A DNA stretch of 33,228 nt, taken from positions 1-33,228 of the forward strand of contig CALVNG010000018.1 in NCBI GenBank assembly GCA_944349545.1, read 5' to 3'. This stretch comes from an uncultured Eubacteriales bacterium. GTDB lineage: Bacteria > Bacillota > Clostridia > Christensenellales > Aristaeellaceae. Positions 8,360 to 16,681 of this stretch are shown piece by piece. Positions within the stretch are counted from its first letter, which is position 1; each line of letters starts with the position of its first letter. The notes under the pieces are model-generated. The model had not been told where the DNA came from, ran no database searches, and saw only the letters and a list, made by a program, of their open reading frames with translations. Both the position numbers and the translations under genes were made by a program.

Positions 8360-9280
8360 TCAGCGCTCGTCGCCATAGACGACCCAATATTTTGACAGAT
8401 AGAACATCAGGCCCGCCAGAGATGCGATGATGACAAACAGCACCCACCCCAAAGCCGAAGCCTTGCCCATCTCCATGAACTCAAAGGCCGTGCGGTAGAG
8501 GTAATATACGAGGTAGTTGGTGGAGTTGAGCGGCCCGCCCTGCGTCATGATATAGGCCTGCAAAAACGCCTGAAGGCTTGAAACCATGAACATGACGAGG
8601 TTGAAGAAGATGGTCGGGGTCATCATGGGCAGCGTGATGTGGCGGAATTTGCGGATCTGGCCGCCGCCGTCAACCTCAATGGCCTCATACAGGGAGCGCG
8701 GAATTCCCTGCAGAGCGGCGAGGAACACCACCATGATGTTGCCGCTGCACCACGCCGTCATCATCAGCAGCGAGGGCAGCACGCTGGAGGCATCGTAGAT
8801 CCACCCGCTTCCGGGAAGGCCCAGCAGCTCCAGCAGGTAGTTGAACAGTCCGAAATCGGGGCTCATCATCCACATGAAGATCATTGCCGTGGCAATGATG
8901 GGGATGATGGTGGGAATGTAGAACACCGCGCGAAGGAACGGCAGACAGGGCAACTTTTTCATGTTGAGCAGCAGAGCGATCAGAAAGGCTGTCACCAGGC
9001 ACGCCGGCACGTTGCAAAGCGCAAAAATAAGCGTGACCTTCACTGAATTCCAAAAAAAGATGTCCTGTCCGGAAAACAGATCCACGTAGTTTTTCAGTCC
9101 CACGAAGGAGACAGGCTTGGCGATGGAATAATCCGTGAAGCTCATCACCAGGCTGATGATCATCGGTCCGGCGGTAAAGAGCAGGAAGCCCAGCAGGGCC
9201 GGTAGCGAAAACAGCAGGCCGGCGCGCAGATTGCGCCGTTCCACGCGCTTTGAATGCGCAAGCATAGCGTGTCCCATCAT
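8360..9280 (-). CDS. CUT1-type sugar ABC transporter permease (MalF/UgpA-like)
   Basis: An inner-membrane permease of about 306 residues. The start is taken as ATG 9280 (a second ATG follows at 9277) because AAAGGGG lies just upstream; a longer reading to 9370 has no such site. The protein opens with a basic segment and a first membrane helix (LRAGLLFSLPALLGFLLFTA). It has the conserved permease loop (LYEAIEVDGGGQIRKFRHIT, LPMMTP) and ends in YWVVYGDER, a common MalF-type C-terminus. It forms the heterodimeric channel with the neighbouring MalG-type permease. It is second in the operon, after the binding protein gene and an intercistronic stem-loop. Confidence 0.93.
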   Translation of the reverse strand: MMGHAMLAHSKRVERRNLRAGLLFSLPALLGFLLFTAGPMIISLVMSFTDYSIAKPVSFVGLKNYVDLFSGQDIFFWNSVKVTLIFALCNVPACLVTAFLIALLLNMKKLPCLPFLRAVFYIPTIIPIIATAMIFMWMMSPDFGLFNYLLELLGLPGSGWIYDASSVLPSLLMMTAWCSGNIMVVFLAALQGIPRSLYEAIEVDGGGQIRKFRHITLPMMTPTIFFNLVMFMVSSLQAFLQAYIMTQGGPLNSTNYLVYYLYRTAFEFMEMGKASALGWVLFVIIASLAGLMFYLSKYWVVYGDER

Positions 9281-9310
9281 CGTTATCCCCTTTGGTTCAT
9301 TGAAAATGGA

Positions 9311-9350
9311 GAAAGAGAAAGCCGGAGCAAACGCCGCGGTTTGCTCCGGC
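9311..9350 (-). terminator. Terminator-like stem-loop between binding protein and permease genes
   Basis: Minus strand: GCCGGAGCAAAC and GTTTGCTCCGGC are perfect 12-base arms around a CGCGGC loop, followed by TTTCTCTTTC. Such partial terminators after binding-protein genes commonly set an excess of binding protein over permease. The permease start is about 30 bp downstream. Confidence 0.75.
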
Positions 9351-9378
9351 GCGCGTTTATGGCGCTTCACCCGATGGG

Positions 9379-10722
9379 TCAGTTGCCAAAGGTACCCTCA
9401 ATCAGCGGCTCAACCTCCGCCTCGATGGCGTCCATGGCTTCCTGCGCGCCCGCTTCACCCATGAAGATCCGCTCCAGTGCCGGCAGCACAATGGCGTCGA
9501 TCTCGGCAAAGTTGCGCACAAAGGCGGAGGGATGCTTGGCAAAGTGCTCATACAGAGGCATCATTACAGCCTCGGTGTAGCCCTCGGGATGCGCCGGGTT
9601 GTCCTCAGCCCACAGCGACACGTATTCAGGATTGGTGTACCACTCGGACATCAGCGGCATCCACAGGCCGGCCTTGTGCACCTCGACGGAATTGACCGGA
9701 TCGCAAAGCCACTTCCAGAACAGATACGCTTCCTCGGGATGCTCGGTGCTGGTGAAGATGCCCACCGTACCCCATCCGGGAGAAGTGACGTACTGCGCGT
9801 CGGCGTTGATCTTGGGAAGCACGCCCACGCCAAAGGGTACGCCGCTCTCCGCAAGGTCCAGAAGAACCCACTGGCCGATCATGATGATCGCCGCCTGGCT
9901 GGTCGTGAGGCTGATGGCGGTGGAAGGAAGCGACTTGACCGCGGCGGGAGAAGGCGCAACATGGTAGTCCGTCACCATCTTGCCCAGCGCATCCAGCACC
10001 TCGATCGCTTCGGGCTGGTTGAGGCCGAACTGGCCGTCCTCGGTCACATAGCTGCCGCCGTTGGCGGTAACCAGCGGCATATAGGCGCCCTGGTTGAAGT
10101 CGAAGCGCAGGCCGTACTGAACGATCTTGCTGCTGTCGAACTCAGGGTCCAGCGCGTTGCGGCCGTTGCGGTCCAGCGTCAGCTTCTGGGTGATCTCAAG
10201 GAATTCGTCCCACGTCAGCGCTTCCTCAGGCGAGGTGGGCAGAGGGTCCAGGCCGGCCTTTTCAAAGGCGGCCTCATTATAAAACAGCGCGTAGGATTCG
10301 CCGGCGGTATAAAGGCCGTACGCCTTGCCCTCGTCCCAATAGAGGAAGAAGTCCTCGGCAAAATCCTCAAGCTCCAGCGAATCGTCCGCCTCGATGAGAT
10401 CCAGAACGTTATAGAGCTTTCCGGCCTCAGCAAATTCCAGCGCCATAAAATCGCGCACATAGCCCAGATCGGGTTCCTCATTGCCGGCGACCATGGCGCT
10501 CATCTTGGCCTCATAGTCGGAGGGAATGTGCTGGGTTTCCACCGTGATGTAGGGATACGCCTCATGGAAGCTGGCAGCCAGCGCCTCAATGGCGTTCTTC
10601 TCCGCAGCGCTTCCCCAGAAGGTGAAACGAAGCGTGACGGGCTCCTGCTCCTGCGCAGCCGCGCCCAGCGTGGCGCACAGCAGCACAAGGGACAAAAGCA
10701 GAGACAGAATGCGACGGGTCAT
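9379..10722 (-). CDS. Sugar ABC transporter substrate-binding protein (CUT1, extracellular family 1)
   Basis: A 447-residue exported binding protein. The ATG at 10722 was chosen because AAAGGGAGG lies about 7-15 bases upstream and a signal peptide follows at once (MTRRILSLLLSLVLLCATLG, then AAAQE). The Cys16 context (VLLC) is a poor lipobox, so cleavage after AAA is as likely as lipid anchoring. The mature protein has family-1 features: VTLRFTFWGSAAEKNAIEAL at the start, YNEAAFEKAGLDPLPTSPEE, TWDEFLEITQKL, PGWGTVGIF, and a C-terminal helix-rich lobe. It is the first gene of the operon leading to two permeases and GH127, and faces a divergent two-component system across 211 bp. The ligand is probably an arabinose-containing oligosaccharide, inferred only from GH127. 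Confidence 0.93.
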   Translation of the reverse strand: MTRRILSLLLSLVLLCATLGAAAQEQEPVTLRFTFWGSAAEKNAIEALAASFHEAYPYITVETQHIPSDYEAKMSAMVAGNEEPDLGYVRDFMALEFAEAGKLYNVLDLIEADDSLELEDFAEDFFLYWDEGKAYGLYTAGESYALFYNEAAFEKAGLDPLPTSPEEALTWDEFLEITQKLTLDRNGRNALDPEFDSSKIVQYGLRFDFNQGAYMPLVTANGGSYVTEDGQFGLNQPEAIEVLDALGKMVTDYHVAPSPAAVKSLPSTAISLTTSQAAIIMIGQWVLLDLAESGVPFGVGVLPKINADAQYVTSPGWGTVGIFTSTEHPEEAYLFWKWLCDPVNSVEVHKAGLWMPLMSEWYTNPEYVSLWAEDNPAHPEGYTEAVMMPLYEHFAKHPSAFVRNFAEIDAIVLPALERIFMGEAGAQEAMDAIEAEVEPLIEGTFGN

Positions 10723-10775
10723 TGATAAAACCTCCCTTTCAGTTTTGACGGACCCCCGTCCTTGTTGTTGGACAC

Positions 10776-10804
10776 ATTCTAGCATCGGCAGGCAAAAAGA
10801 AAAA
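10776..10804 (-). promoter_or_regulatory. Possible promoter of the arabinoside uptake operon
   Basis: Minus-strand TAGAAT (10776-10781) resembles a -10 box; 17 bp upstream the -35 position reads TTTTTC, which is poor. A weak -35 fits a promoter that needs an activator such as the divergent AraC-type response regulator. A dyad CGTT-N6-AACG lies just beyond it at 10810-10823 and could be part of a binding site. Confidence 0.35.
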
Positions 10805-10846
10805 TAGGTCGTTTTTATGAACGGTGGTCATTCTTGTGCTTTCCAT

Positions 10847-10874
10847 TTGATTTCTCTTTTGGGCATGCTATAAT
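10847..10874 (+). promoter_or_regulatory. Sigma-A promoter of the two-component system
   Basis: TTGATT (10847-10852), 16 bp spacer and TATAAT (10869-10874), about 60 bp before the response regulator start. A good match to the vegetative consensus. Confidence 0.7.
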
Positions 10875-10933
10875 TGGCGTTGAAAGCATGATGGTGACGC
10901 ATTCACAGCGATGAATTAAAGGATGGATCTGTT

Positions 10934-12412
10934 TTGTTATACCGTCTTGCCCTGATTGACGATGAAACGGGCCAGTTGCAAATTCTGCAGCAGATTGTTC
11001 AGAATCTTGCGCCGGACTTTGAGGTATTGGCCTTCTCCTCCCCCACAGAGGCGCTGGGCTGGCTCACGCGAAACAACATTCATGCCGTTCTGTGCGATAT
11101 CCGCATGGAAGAAATGGACGGTCTGACCCTTTGCAGCCGCATCCGGAAGCTGTACCCTGAGGTGATCCTGGGCGTCATCAGCGCTCACAGCGATTTCAGC
11201 TATGCCCAATCGGCCATCGATATCGGCGTGACCGCCTACCTGATCAAACCCATCTCCCGCGAAAAGCTGCGCGAGCTCATCGCCAAGATCCGCACCCGGC
11301 TGCAAGACCGTCGTCCCGCGCGCCATGACCCATGGACCGTCTGGGAACGCTATCTGGAAGCGGCGTCTTTCGATGCGGACTGGCCCTTTTCCGCCCCGCC
11401 CGATCAATGGCCGGCCTGTCTTGCGCTGGCGGCTTTTTCATCCGAGTTGACCAGCCGCCGCAATCCGGTGGAACGGCTCACCGATGCGCTGGAGGGGTTT
11501 TCTCCCTGCGCTGCCGCCATGCCTGGCGGTCAATGGGTTTTGGCTGCCTTTGGCCGTCCTGACGGGATGCTGCGGCGTCTGCGGGAAGCGGTGCGGCAGG
11601 CGCAATGGGAGCAAAGCGGCAGAACCGGCCTGCGCATTGCGTTGTCGCGGGTGGAAGGCGCGGGGCGCTTCCACTGGCAACAGGCCTGGCAGAATGTACG
11701 CCGGCTGATGGACGTCGGCTTCATCGCGGGGCTGCCGTTTGTCGACGGCCCTCCCGGCACCATGCACGGACAGCCGCCTCCCCGGGCCGCATTCGCGCAG
11801 CTGGAGGAGGATGTGCTCTCGGCCCTCAAAAGCGGCCGAGGCGAAAGCATTCCCCCCCTGCTGGAGGGATTTGCCTCCCAGGCGCAGAAACAGGGCTGGG
11901 CGATCAGCGCGGCGGAATACTGCTCCAATATGAATCATTTGCTTCTCTCCGCCAGCCGTATGCTGGAGACGGGCCAGGACGGGAGTGCCGTCTCCGACAG
12001 CCTGCTTACCGCGTCTGACGTCTCCCGCCATGCAGCGAAGCTTCTTTGCGACATGCTGGACCGTCACAAGCTGCAGCTGGAGGGCGCCGCCGAGGGGCTG
12101 GCTAAGCAGATTGTGCGCTATGTCGATGGGCATTACTGCGAGGACCTTTCACTGGAGGGGGTGGCGGAAGCGTTTCATCTCAGCCCCAGCTATCTCAGCA
12201 GCCTGTTCAAGCAGCACGCGTGCAAGGGCTTTCGCAAATACATCATCGACCGGAGAATCGCCAAGGCAAAGCGCCTGCTGACCGATACGGACATGAAGGT
12301 GTATGAGATCGCCGCCCAGGTAGGCTATCTCGACCCCAGCAGCTTTGTCAAGCTCTTTGAGCGCGAGGCCGGCGTCTCTCCGGCGCGGTTTCGCAGGATG
12401 GGACATAAATGA
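10934..12412 (+). CDS. YesN-type response regulator with AraC DNA-binding domain
   Basis: A 492-residue cytoplasmic response regulator. The receiver domain (about 1-120) shows the acidic pair Asp9/Asp10 (LALIDDE), phospho-acceptor Asp55 (AVLCDIRMEEMDGL), Ser83 (VISAHSDFSYA) and Lys105 (YLIKPISREKL). A long linker follows, then a C-terminal AraC/XylS double helix-turn-helix (SLEGVAEAFHLSPSYLSSLF, then MKVYEIAAQVGYLDPSSFVK). The start is a TTG at 10934, supported by AAAGGATGG eight bases upstream; no better start exists. Its stop overlaps the sensor kinase start (ATGA), so the two are translationally coupled. YesM/YesN pairs next to CUT1 transporters usually sense the sugar outside the cell and activate the transporter operon, here the divergent one at 10722. 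Confidence 0.93.
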   Translation: MLYRLALIDDETGQLQILQQIVQNLAPDFEVLAFSSPTEALGWLTRNNIHAVLCDIRMEEMDGLTLCSRIRKLYPEVILGVISAHSDFSYAQSAIDIGVTAYLIKPISREKLRELIAKIRTRLQDRRPARHDPWTVWERYLEAASFDADWPFSAPPDQWPACLALAAFSSELTSRRNPVERLTDALEGFSPCAAAMPGGQWVLAAFGRPDGMLRRLREAVRQAQWEQSGRTGLRIALSRVEGAGRFHWQQAWQNVRRLMDVGFIAGLPFVDGPPGTMHGQPPPRAAFAQLEEDVLSALKSGRGESIPPLLEGFASQAQKQGWAISAAEYCSNMNHLLLSASRMLETGQDGSAVSDSLLTASDVSRHAAKLLCDMLDRHKLQLEGAAEGLAKQIVRYVDGHYCEDLSLEGVAEAFHLSPSYLSSLFKQHACKGFRKYIIDRRIAKAKRLLTDTDMKVYEIAAQVGYLDPSSFVKLFEREAGVSPARFRRMGHK

Positions 12413-14217
12413 AACGACAAAAGGCGGTCCGAATGGGCCTGAGAGCAAAATTTTTTTTGGGATATGTCGCCTTTATGCTCGTCATCCTTTCGGTCACGGG
12501 CATTACGTACTATGCGTCAACCTGGCGGCGCGTATATGACTTCGCCTCGGACAACCTGCTGAGCATCGTCGAAAAAAGCTGTCAGATCACTGACCAGAAG
12601 CTCCTGCTTGTGGCTGAATATGCCAACGGCCTGACGGTAGACAAGGACATATCCACATGCCTGAATCGTTACCAGCAGGCGTCAGACACCTTCGAGTACT
12701 TTACGCTCGACCGTGAAATTCGTGACATCCTCAGCAAATACTTCCTGTACTGCGACAGCATCCTGTCCGTAAACCTGGTCACGAGCAATATTGTCTATGG
12801 TTACACCGGCGAGATCAACGTCATTCCTGTGGATACCTTCCGCGACAGCCGCGTATACCGTGACACCATGGCCGCAAACGGCAAAACCGTATGGATTCCC
12901 ACCTACGACTTTTTCGATCAGTACCGCCAGAATTATATCCGGCTTGAGCGCAACGCCTATCAATACGTATTTACCGCGAGCAAGCTTATCCGCGCTATGG
13001 AGGACGACTATGCCGTACTGGTGATCAATTTTCTGGAAAACGTCGTCTCTGAACCGTTTCTTTCGGAGCAGCCGGCTTATATCGACCAGTTCGCAGTCAT
13101 TACGCCGGAGGGAGAAATCGTCACTCACAGCGACCATGCCATGCTCGCCCAAACCGTCAGCGAACCCTGGATCGCCATGGCCTTGGAGCGCGGCAGCGGC
13201 GTCGCCGAGGTCCATGCTTTCGGCCGCGACAGGATCGTCGCTTTTGCCCGTTCACAGGCAACGGGATGGCTGTCATGCGTATTTACCACGCAGGAGTCCC
13301 TCATGGACGGTTTCATGATCAGCATTGCACGCGGGATGATCGTTCCCATCGCGCTGATTGCCACGGTATGCATGGCGGTGCTGGCCCTGCTTTCCCGCGG
13401 GGTGCTCAAGCCCATGCTCAATCTTCAAAAAGGCTTCTCCCACAGCGGACGTGGACGGTTTGACGAGCTACTGCCAGAGGCCGGCATCATGGAGATGCGC
13501 GGGCTGATTCGCAGTTTCAACCGCATGAACCAGAAGATCAGCCAATTGATCCACGACAACTATCAGATGGTGATTCTGCGGGAAAAGCAGGAGCTGAGCA
13601 TGTACAACCTGCAGGTCAATCCGCATTTCGTTCTCAATTCCCTCAACATCATCAACCTTGAGCTGCTCAAAAAAGGCGAGGACGACCTGTCCGAGATGAT
13701 CAGCAAAATGGCCTCCATCATGGACTACACCCTCAACACACAGGCGGTCATGGTACCCTTCTGGATGGATTGGGAACATACCCTTGCCTATATGGATATC
13801 ATGCGCAAGCGTTACGGCGGTCAGTTTACCTACCGTCTGGACATTCAGCCGGATCTTAGGGAGCAGCTGATTCCAAAATTCCTGTTGCAGCCGCTGATTG
13901 AAAATGCGATTCTCAAGGGAAACCGGAATGTATCCGGTCCGTTCCGGATTGAGATACACGCCGGGCGTTGTCCGGAAGGAATGCTCTTTGAAGTGACCGA
14001 CAACGGCAAGGGGATCAGCGAGGAGAAGCGACGCGAAATTCTCGACAAAAAGCCCTCCGAAGGCGCTCAGCACGCCGGCGGCATCAACAACGTCCGCTAC
14101 CGCATCCAGTGCATCTATGGCGAGCAATACGATATCTCCATCGAATCGGAGCCATATGTAAAAACCCGGATTATCATCCGTCTTCCGCTGGCGCCCCGGC
14201 TCCCCGTGACGCCATAG
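12409..14217 (+). CDS. YesM-type membrane sensor histidine kinase
   Basis: A 602-residue membrane kinase. It has a first transmembrane helix at about 14-37, a large extracellular sensor region (about 38-307) and a second transmembrane helix at about 308-330 (MIVPIALIATVCMAVLALLS). A HAMP-like linker follows, then a His_kinase (PF06580-type) domain with phospho-acceptor His406 in LQVNPHFVLNSLNIIN. The ATP-binding domain shows the N box (LLQPLIENAILKGNRN) and G box (FEVTDNGKGISEEKR). It overlaps the response regulator stop by four bases. It probably detects extracellular sugar and phosphorylates the adjacent YesN-type regulator. A rho-independent terminator follows, closing this two-gene operon. 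Confidence 0.94.
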   Translation: MKRQKAVRMGLRAKFFLGYVAFMLVILSVTGITYYASTWRRVYDFASDNLLSIVEKSCQITDQKLLLVAEYANGLTVDKDISTCLNRYQQASDTFEYFTLDREIRDILSKYFLYCDSILSVNLVTSNIVYGYTGEINVIPVDTFRDSRVYRDTMAANGKTVWIPTYDFFDQYRQNYIRLERNAYQYVFTASKLIRAMEDDYAVLVINFLENVVSEPFLSEQPAYIDQFAVITPEGEIVTHSDHAMLAQTVSEPWIAMALERGSGVAEVHAFGRDRIVAFARSQATGWLSCVFTTQESLMDGFMISIARGMIVPIALIATVCMAVLALLSRGVLKPMLNLQKGFSHSGRGRFDELLPEAGIMEMRGLIRSFNRMNQKISQLIHDNYQMVILREKQELSMYNLQVNPHFVLNSLNIINLELLKKGEDDLSEMISKMASIMDYTLNTQAVMVPFWMDWEHTLAYMDIMRKRYGGQFTYRLDIQPDLREQLIPKFLLQPLIENAILKGNRNVSGPFRIEIHAGRCPEGMLFEVTDNGKGISEEKRREILDKKPSEGAQHAGGINNVRYRIQCIYGEQYDISIESEPYVKTRIIIRLPLAPRLPVTP

Positions 14218-14237
14218 TCGCTTGCCAAATGGAACGC

Positions 14238-14276
14238 AAGCGCGGCGGGGCTCAGGAGGCTCTGCCGCGCTTTTTA
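14238..14276 (+). terminator. Rho-independent terminator of the two-component operon
   Basis: AAGCGCGGC and GCCGCGCTT form the stem around a 17-base loop, followed by TTTTTA. It begins 20 bp after the kinase stop. Confidence 0.85.
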
Positions 14277-14370
14277 TCTTTGCAGAAGGCGGTGGCCTGC
14301 GCCGGCCTGTCGCCTGCTTTCTCCGGTGTTTCTCTTAATCTCCTGCGCTTTCGTGGGATTCTCCCAATGC

Positions 14371-14408
14371 AAAAAAGGACGCGCTCGGCATTCTTCGAGT
14401 GCGTCCTT
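14371..14408 (-). terminator. Rho-independent terminator of tRNA-Ser
   Basis: Minus strand: AAGGACGC with an inner CTCG/CGAG stem pairs to GCGTCCTT and is followed by six T (14371-14376 on the plus strand). It starts directly after the tRNA 3' CCA. Confidence 0.85.
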
Positions 14409-14411
14409 CGG

Positions 14412-14502
14412 TGGCGGAGAGTTAGGGATTTGAACCCTAGTTACGCTATCAACGTAAACACGATTTCCAGTCGTGCGCCTTCGACCACTCAGCCAACTCT
14501 CC
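14412..14502 (-). tRNA. tRNA-Ser (anticodon GGA)
   Basis: Minus strand. Acceptor arms GGAGAGT and ACTCTCC pair and are followed by discriminator G and an encoded CCA. The anticodon stem CACGA/TCGTG encloses CTGGAAA, giving anticodon GGA (reads UCC and UCU). The long variable arm (TTTACGTTGATAGCGTAAC region) and the T arm with GGTTCAAATCC are as expected for a class II serine tRNA. It is 91 nt with CCA and has its own promoter and terminator. Confidence 0.97.
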
Positions 14503-14536
14503 ATGGTCGCGCATTGCGTCATTCGCAACGAAAATG

Positions 14537-14565
14537 ATTATATCTGTTTTGCTGGAAAGTGTCAA
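14537..14565 (-). promoter_or_regulatory. Sigma-A promoter of tRNA-Ser
   Basis: Minus strand TTGACA (14560-14565), 17-bp spacer and TATAAT (14537-14542): a full-consensus promoter 35 bp from the tRNA 5' end. Confidence 0.92.
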
Positions 14566-14889
14566 GCTGTTTTTGCACTTCTTTTGATCAGAAATTGCAG
14601 GAACGCCAAACATAGGTAGCGCATCAACGCCGGAGAAGAAGCCAGGGAAAGGACGAAGATCTGCGAAGCAAATGCGGCCCGGCCTTGGCGGGTATGAGAC
14701 GAAAGACAACCAGCCCCTGGGCCTGCCCCATATCCGCATTCCGTCACAAAGGGGCGCTCCTTGCGACCTTTTCCGACGGGATGCGGGGGGCTGCCTCCTC
14801 TTGGAATCCGACCCCTTGCCGGCGGTGGGAAGCGTCATCCGCTCTGAATGACGCCTATGGCATGGTATTCTGGTCCACAGGCCGGCCGG
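14566..14889. other. Intergenic stretch without a recognisable gene
   Basis: About 320 bases between the tRNA promoter and the end of the dehydratase gene. Short open frames exist on both strands but none has a ribosome binding site or a recognisable sequence. The only structure seen is a small dyad, GCGTCAT / ATGACGC, at 14832-14854 that could act as a weak terminator after the dehydratase gene. Confidence 0.5.
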
Positions 14890-16629
14890 CTATTCCATGT
14901 ATCCGCCCTTCATCGGTGAAACGGCATGCTGTGAGTAGAGAGAAAGGACTCCACGCGAGTATCTGGGCGGTTTGGGCTGCCAGGATGCCTTGCGGCTTGT
15001 GAGCACCTCACTTATCTCCTCCGGGGGTAACGGGCGTCCGCCAACCCCAACGATCTCAAGTCTGCGAGCTGCTACATCAATGAAAATGAGGTCATTTTCT
15101 TCTACCAGAGCAATGGGGCCGCCGTCCGCAGCCTCAGGAGATACATGTCCGATGGAAGGACCGGTGGAAGCTCCGGAAAACCGCCCGTCCGTTATCAGCG
15201 CGATGCTCCGTCCAAGCTCAGGGTCGGAGGAAACGGCTTCTGACGTATAAAACATCTCGGGCATACCCGAACCTTTAGGACCTTCATAGCGGATCAGCAC
15301 AGCGTCACCTGGATGGATCTGGCGCGTCAGTACGGCATGAAGCGCTTCCTCCTCGCTATCAAAGGGACGGGCCCGCAACGTTGCCTGAAACATCTCCTTC
15401 GGGCAAGCCGTATGCTTGATCACGGCGCCGTCCGGAGCAAGATTTCCCCTAAGCACCGCGATGCTGCCGTCTGTTCCAAGCGCGCGGCTGTAGGGACGAA
15501 TGACGTCCTCACGGGAAACTTTTATGTGATGCTTTTGATTGGCTTCCTCCAGCCGCTGCTGGCAATGTTCATAATAACCGTTTTCCTGCAGCGCCTTGAG
15601 GTTTTCTCCCAAGGTTTTCCCCGTTACAGTCATCACGTCAAGGTGCAATGTCTCTTTGATTTCTTCCATAACGGCCGGCACGCCTCCTGCATAATGGAAG
15701 AATTCCGCCGGCCATTTTCCTGCGGGTCTAATATTCAAAAGGTAGTGCGCTCCGCGATGCAGTCGGTCAAAAGTATCTCCATCAATTTCGATGCCAAGCT
15801 CGTGCGCAATCGCAGGCAGGTGCAGCAGACAGTTGCTGCTGCCCGATATGGCAGCATGCACCAGAATGGCGTTTTCAAAGCTTTGCATGTTTACGAAGGA
15901 AGATGGCCTTGTTCCGGCACGGGCAAGTTCTACGCTGCGCCGGCCGCTGAGGTAAGCGATCCGCTCCAGCTCCGGGCTGTCGGCCGGCAGCAACGCGCTT
16001 CCGGGCAAACTCAGGCCCAGCGCCTCGGCCATAATCTGCATCGTGGAAGCTGTGCCGATAAAGCTGCACGCGCCACAGCCCGGACATGCATTTTGCTTGG
16101 CCCAGTTCAGCTTGTCCCCGTCAATCTCTCCCCTCTCGAATTTCGCGCTATACACGCCGAGCTGTTCAAGCGTCAGCAGTTCCGGTCCGGCGCTCATGGT
16201 GCCGCCCGTTACGACAATGGATGGGATTCCCACTCGCATGAGTCCCATCAGGTTTGCCGGCAGCCCCTTGTCACAGCTGGCGATGAATACGCCGCCGTCA
16301 AAAGGGGTCGCACTGGCATGAATTTCGATCATGTTTGCGATCATTTCTCGGCTGGCCAGGCTGAAGTTGATGCCGTCGGTACCCTGGCTTTCTCCATCGC
16401 AAATATCCGTGCAGTAATATCGGGCGCCGAAGCCTCCCGCATCCCTGATCCCCTGTCTGACTCTTTCCACCAGCCGATTCAGGTGGGCGCTGCCCGGATG
16501 GCTGTCGCCGCTGGTACTTTCAATGAGAATTTGCGGCTTTGAGAGATCCTCCGCCTTCCAGCCCGCCCCAAGGCGAAGCGGGTCCTGTTCCGGCGCCAAG
16601 CGGCGCATTTTCTGGCTTATCAGCTTCAA
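14890..16629 (-). CDS. IlvD/Edd-family sugar-acid dehydratase
   Basis: A 579-residue cytoplasmic iron-sulfur dehydratase of the IlvD/Edd superfamily (dihydroxy-acid, 6-phosphogluconate and aldonic-acid dehydratases). Visible motifs are YYCTDICDGESQGTDGINFS, IASCDKGLPANLMGLM (Cys119), NACPGCGACSFIGTASTMQI (Cys188 at the usual third cluster position) and DGRFSGASTGPSIGHVSPEA with the likely catalytic serine. The first cluster cysteine of true IlvD is absent: the segment reads SGDSHPGSAHL. This resembles the pentonate-dehydratase-like branches rather than valine/isoleucine IlvD. The start is TTG 16629, with AAAGGAAG upstream; the next ATG at 16608 lacks a site. It lies 52 bp after a truncated LacI gene on the same strand and faces away from ketose kinases. 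An aldonic or other sugar acid substrate is inferred. Confidence 0.85.
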   Translation of the reverse strand: MKLISQKMRRLAPEQDPLRLGAGWKAEDLSKPQILIESTSGDSHPGSAHLNRLVERVRQGIRDAGGFGARYYCTDICDGESQGTDGINFSLASREMIANMIEIHASATPFDGGVFIASCDKGLPANLMGLMRVGIPSIVVTGGTMSAGPELLTLEQLGVYSAKFERGEIDGDKLNWAKQNACPGCGACSFIGTASTMQIMAEALGLSLPGSALLPADSPELERIAYLSGRRSVELARAGTRPSSFVNMQSFENAILVHAAISGSSNCLLHLPAIAHELGIEIDGDTFDRLHRGAHYLLNIRPAGKWPAEFFHYAGGVPAVMEEIKETLHLDVMTVTGKTLGENLKALQENGYYEHCQQRLEEANQKHHIKVSREDVIRPYSRALGTDGSIAVLRGNLAPDGAVIKHTACPKEMFQATLRARPFDSEEEALHAVLTRQIHPGDAVLIRYEGPKGSGMPEMFYTSEAVSSDPELGRSIALITDGRFSGASTGPSIGHVSPEAADGGPIALVEENDLIFIDVAARRLEIVGVGGRPLPPEEISEVLTSRKASWQPKPPRYSRGVLSLYSQHAVSPMKGGYME

Positions 16630-16681
16630 AACGGCTTCTTCCTTTCTTCAGGCCGTCGGCCGCAGTCGGCTGCCTTGTATG

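Noticed and set aside
9532..10725. Plus-strand open frame opposite the sugar-binding protein
   Set aside because: Shadow of the binding-protein gene; no ribosome binding site or recognisable domain.
15313..16542. Plus-strand open frame opposite the IlvD/Edd gene
   Set aside because: Shadow frame; the dehydratase motifs on the other strand are unambiguous.
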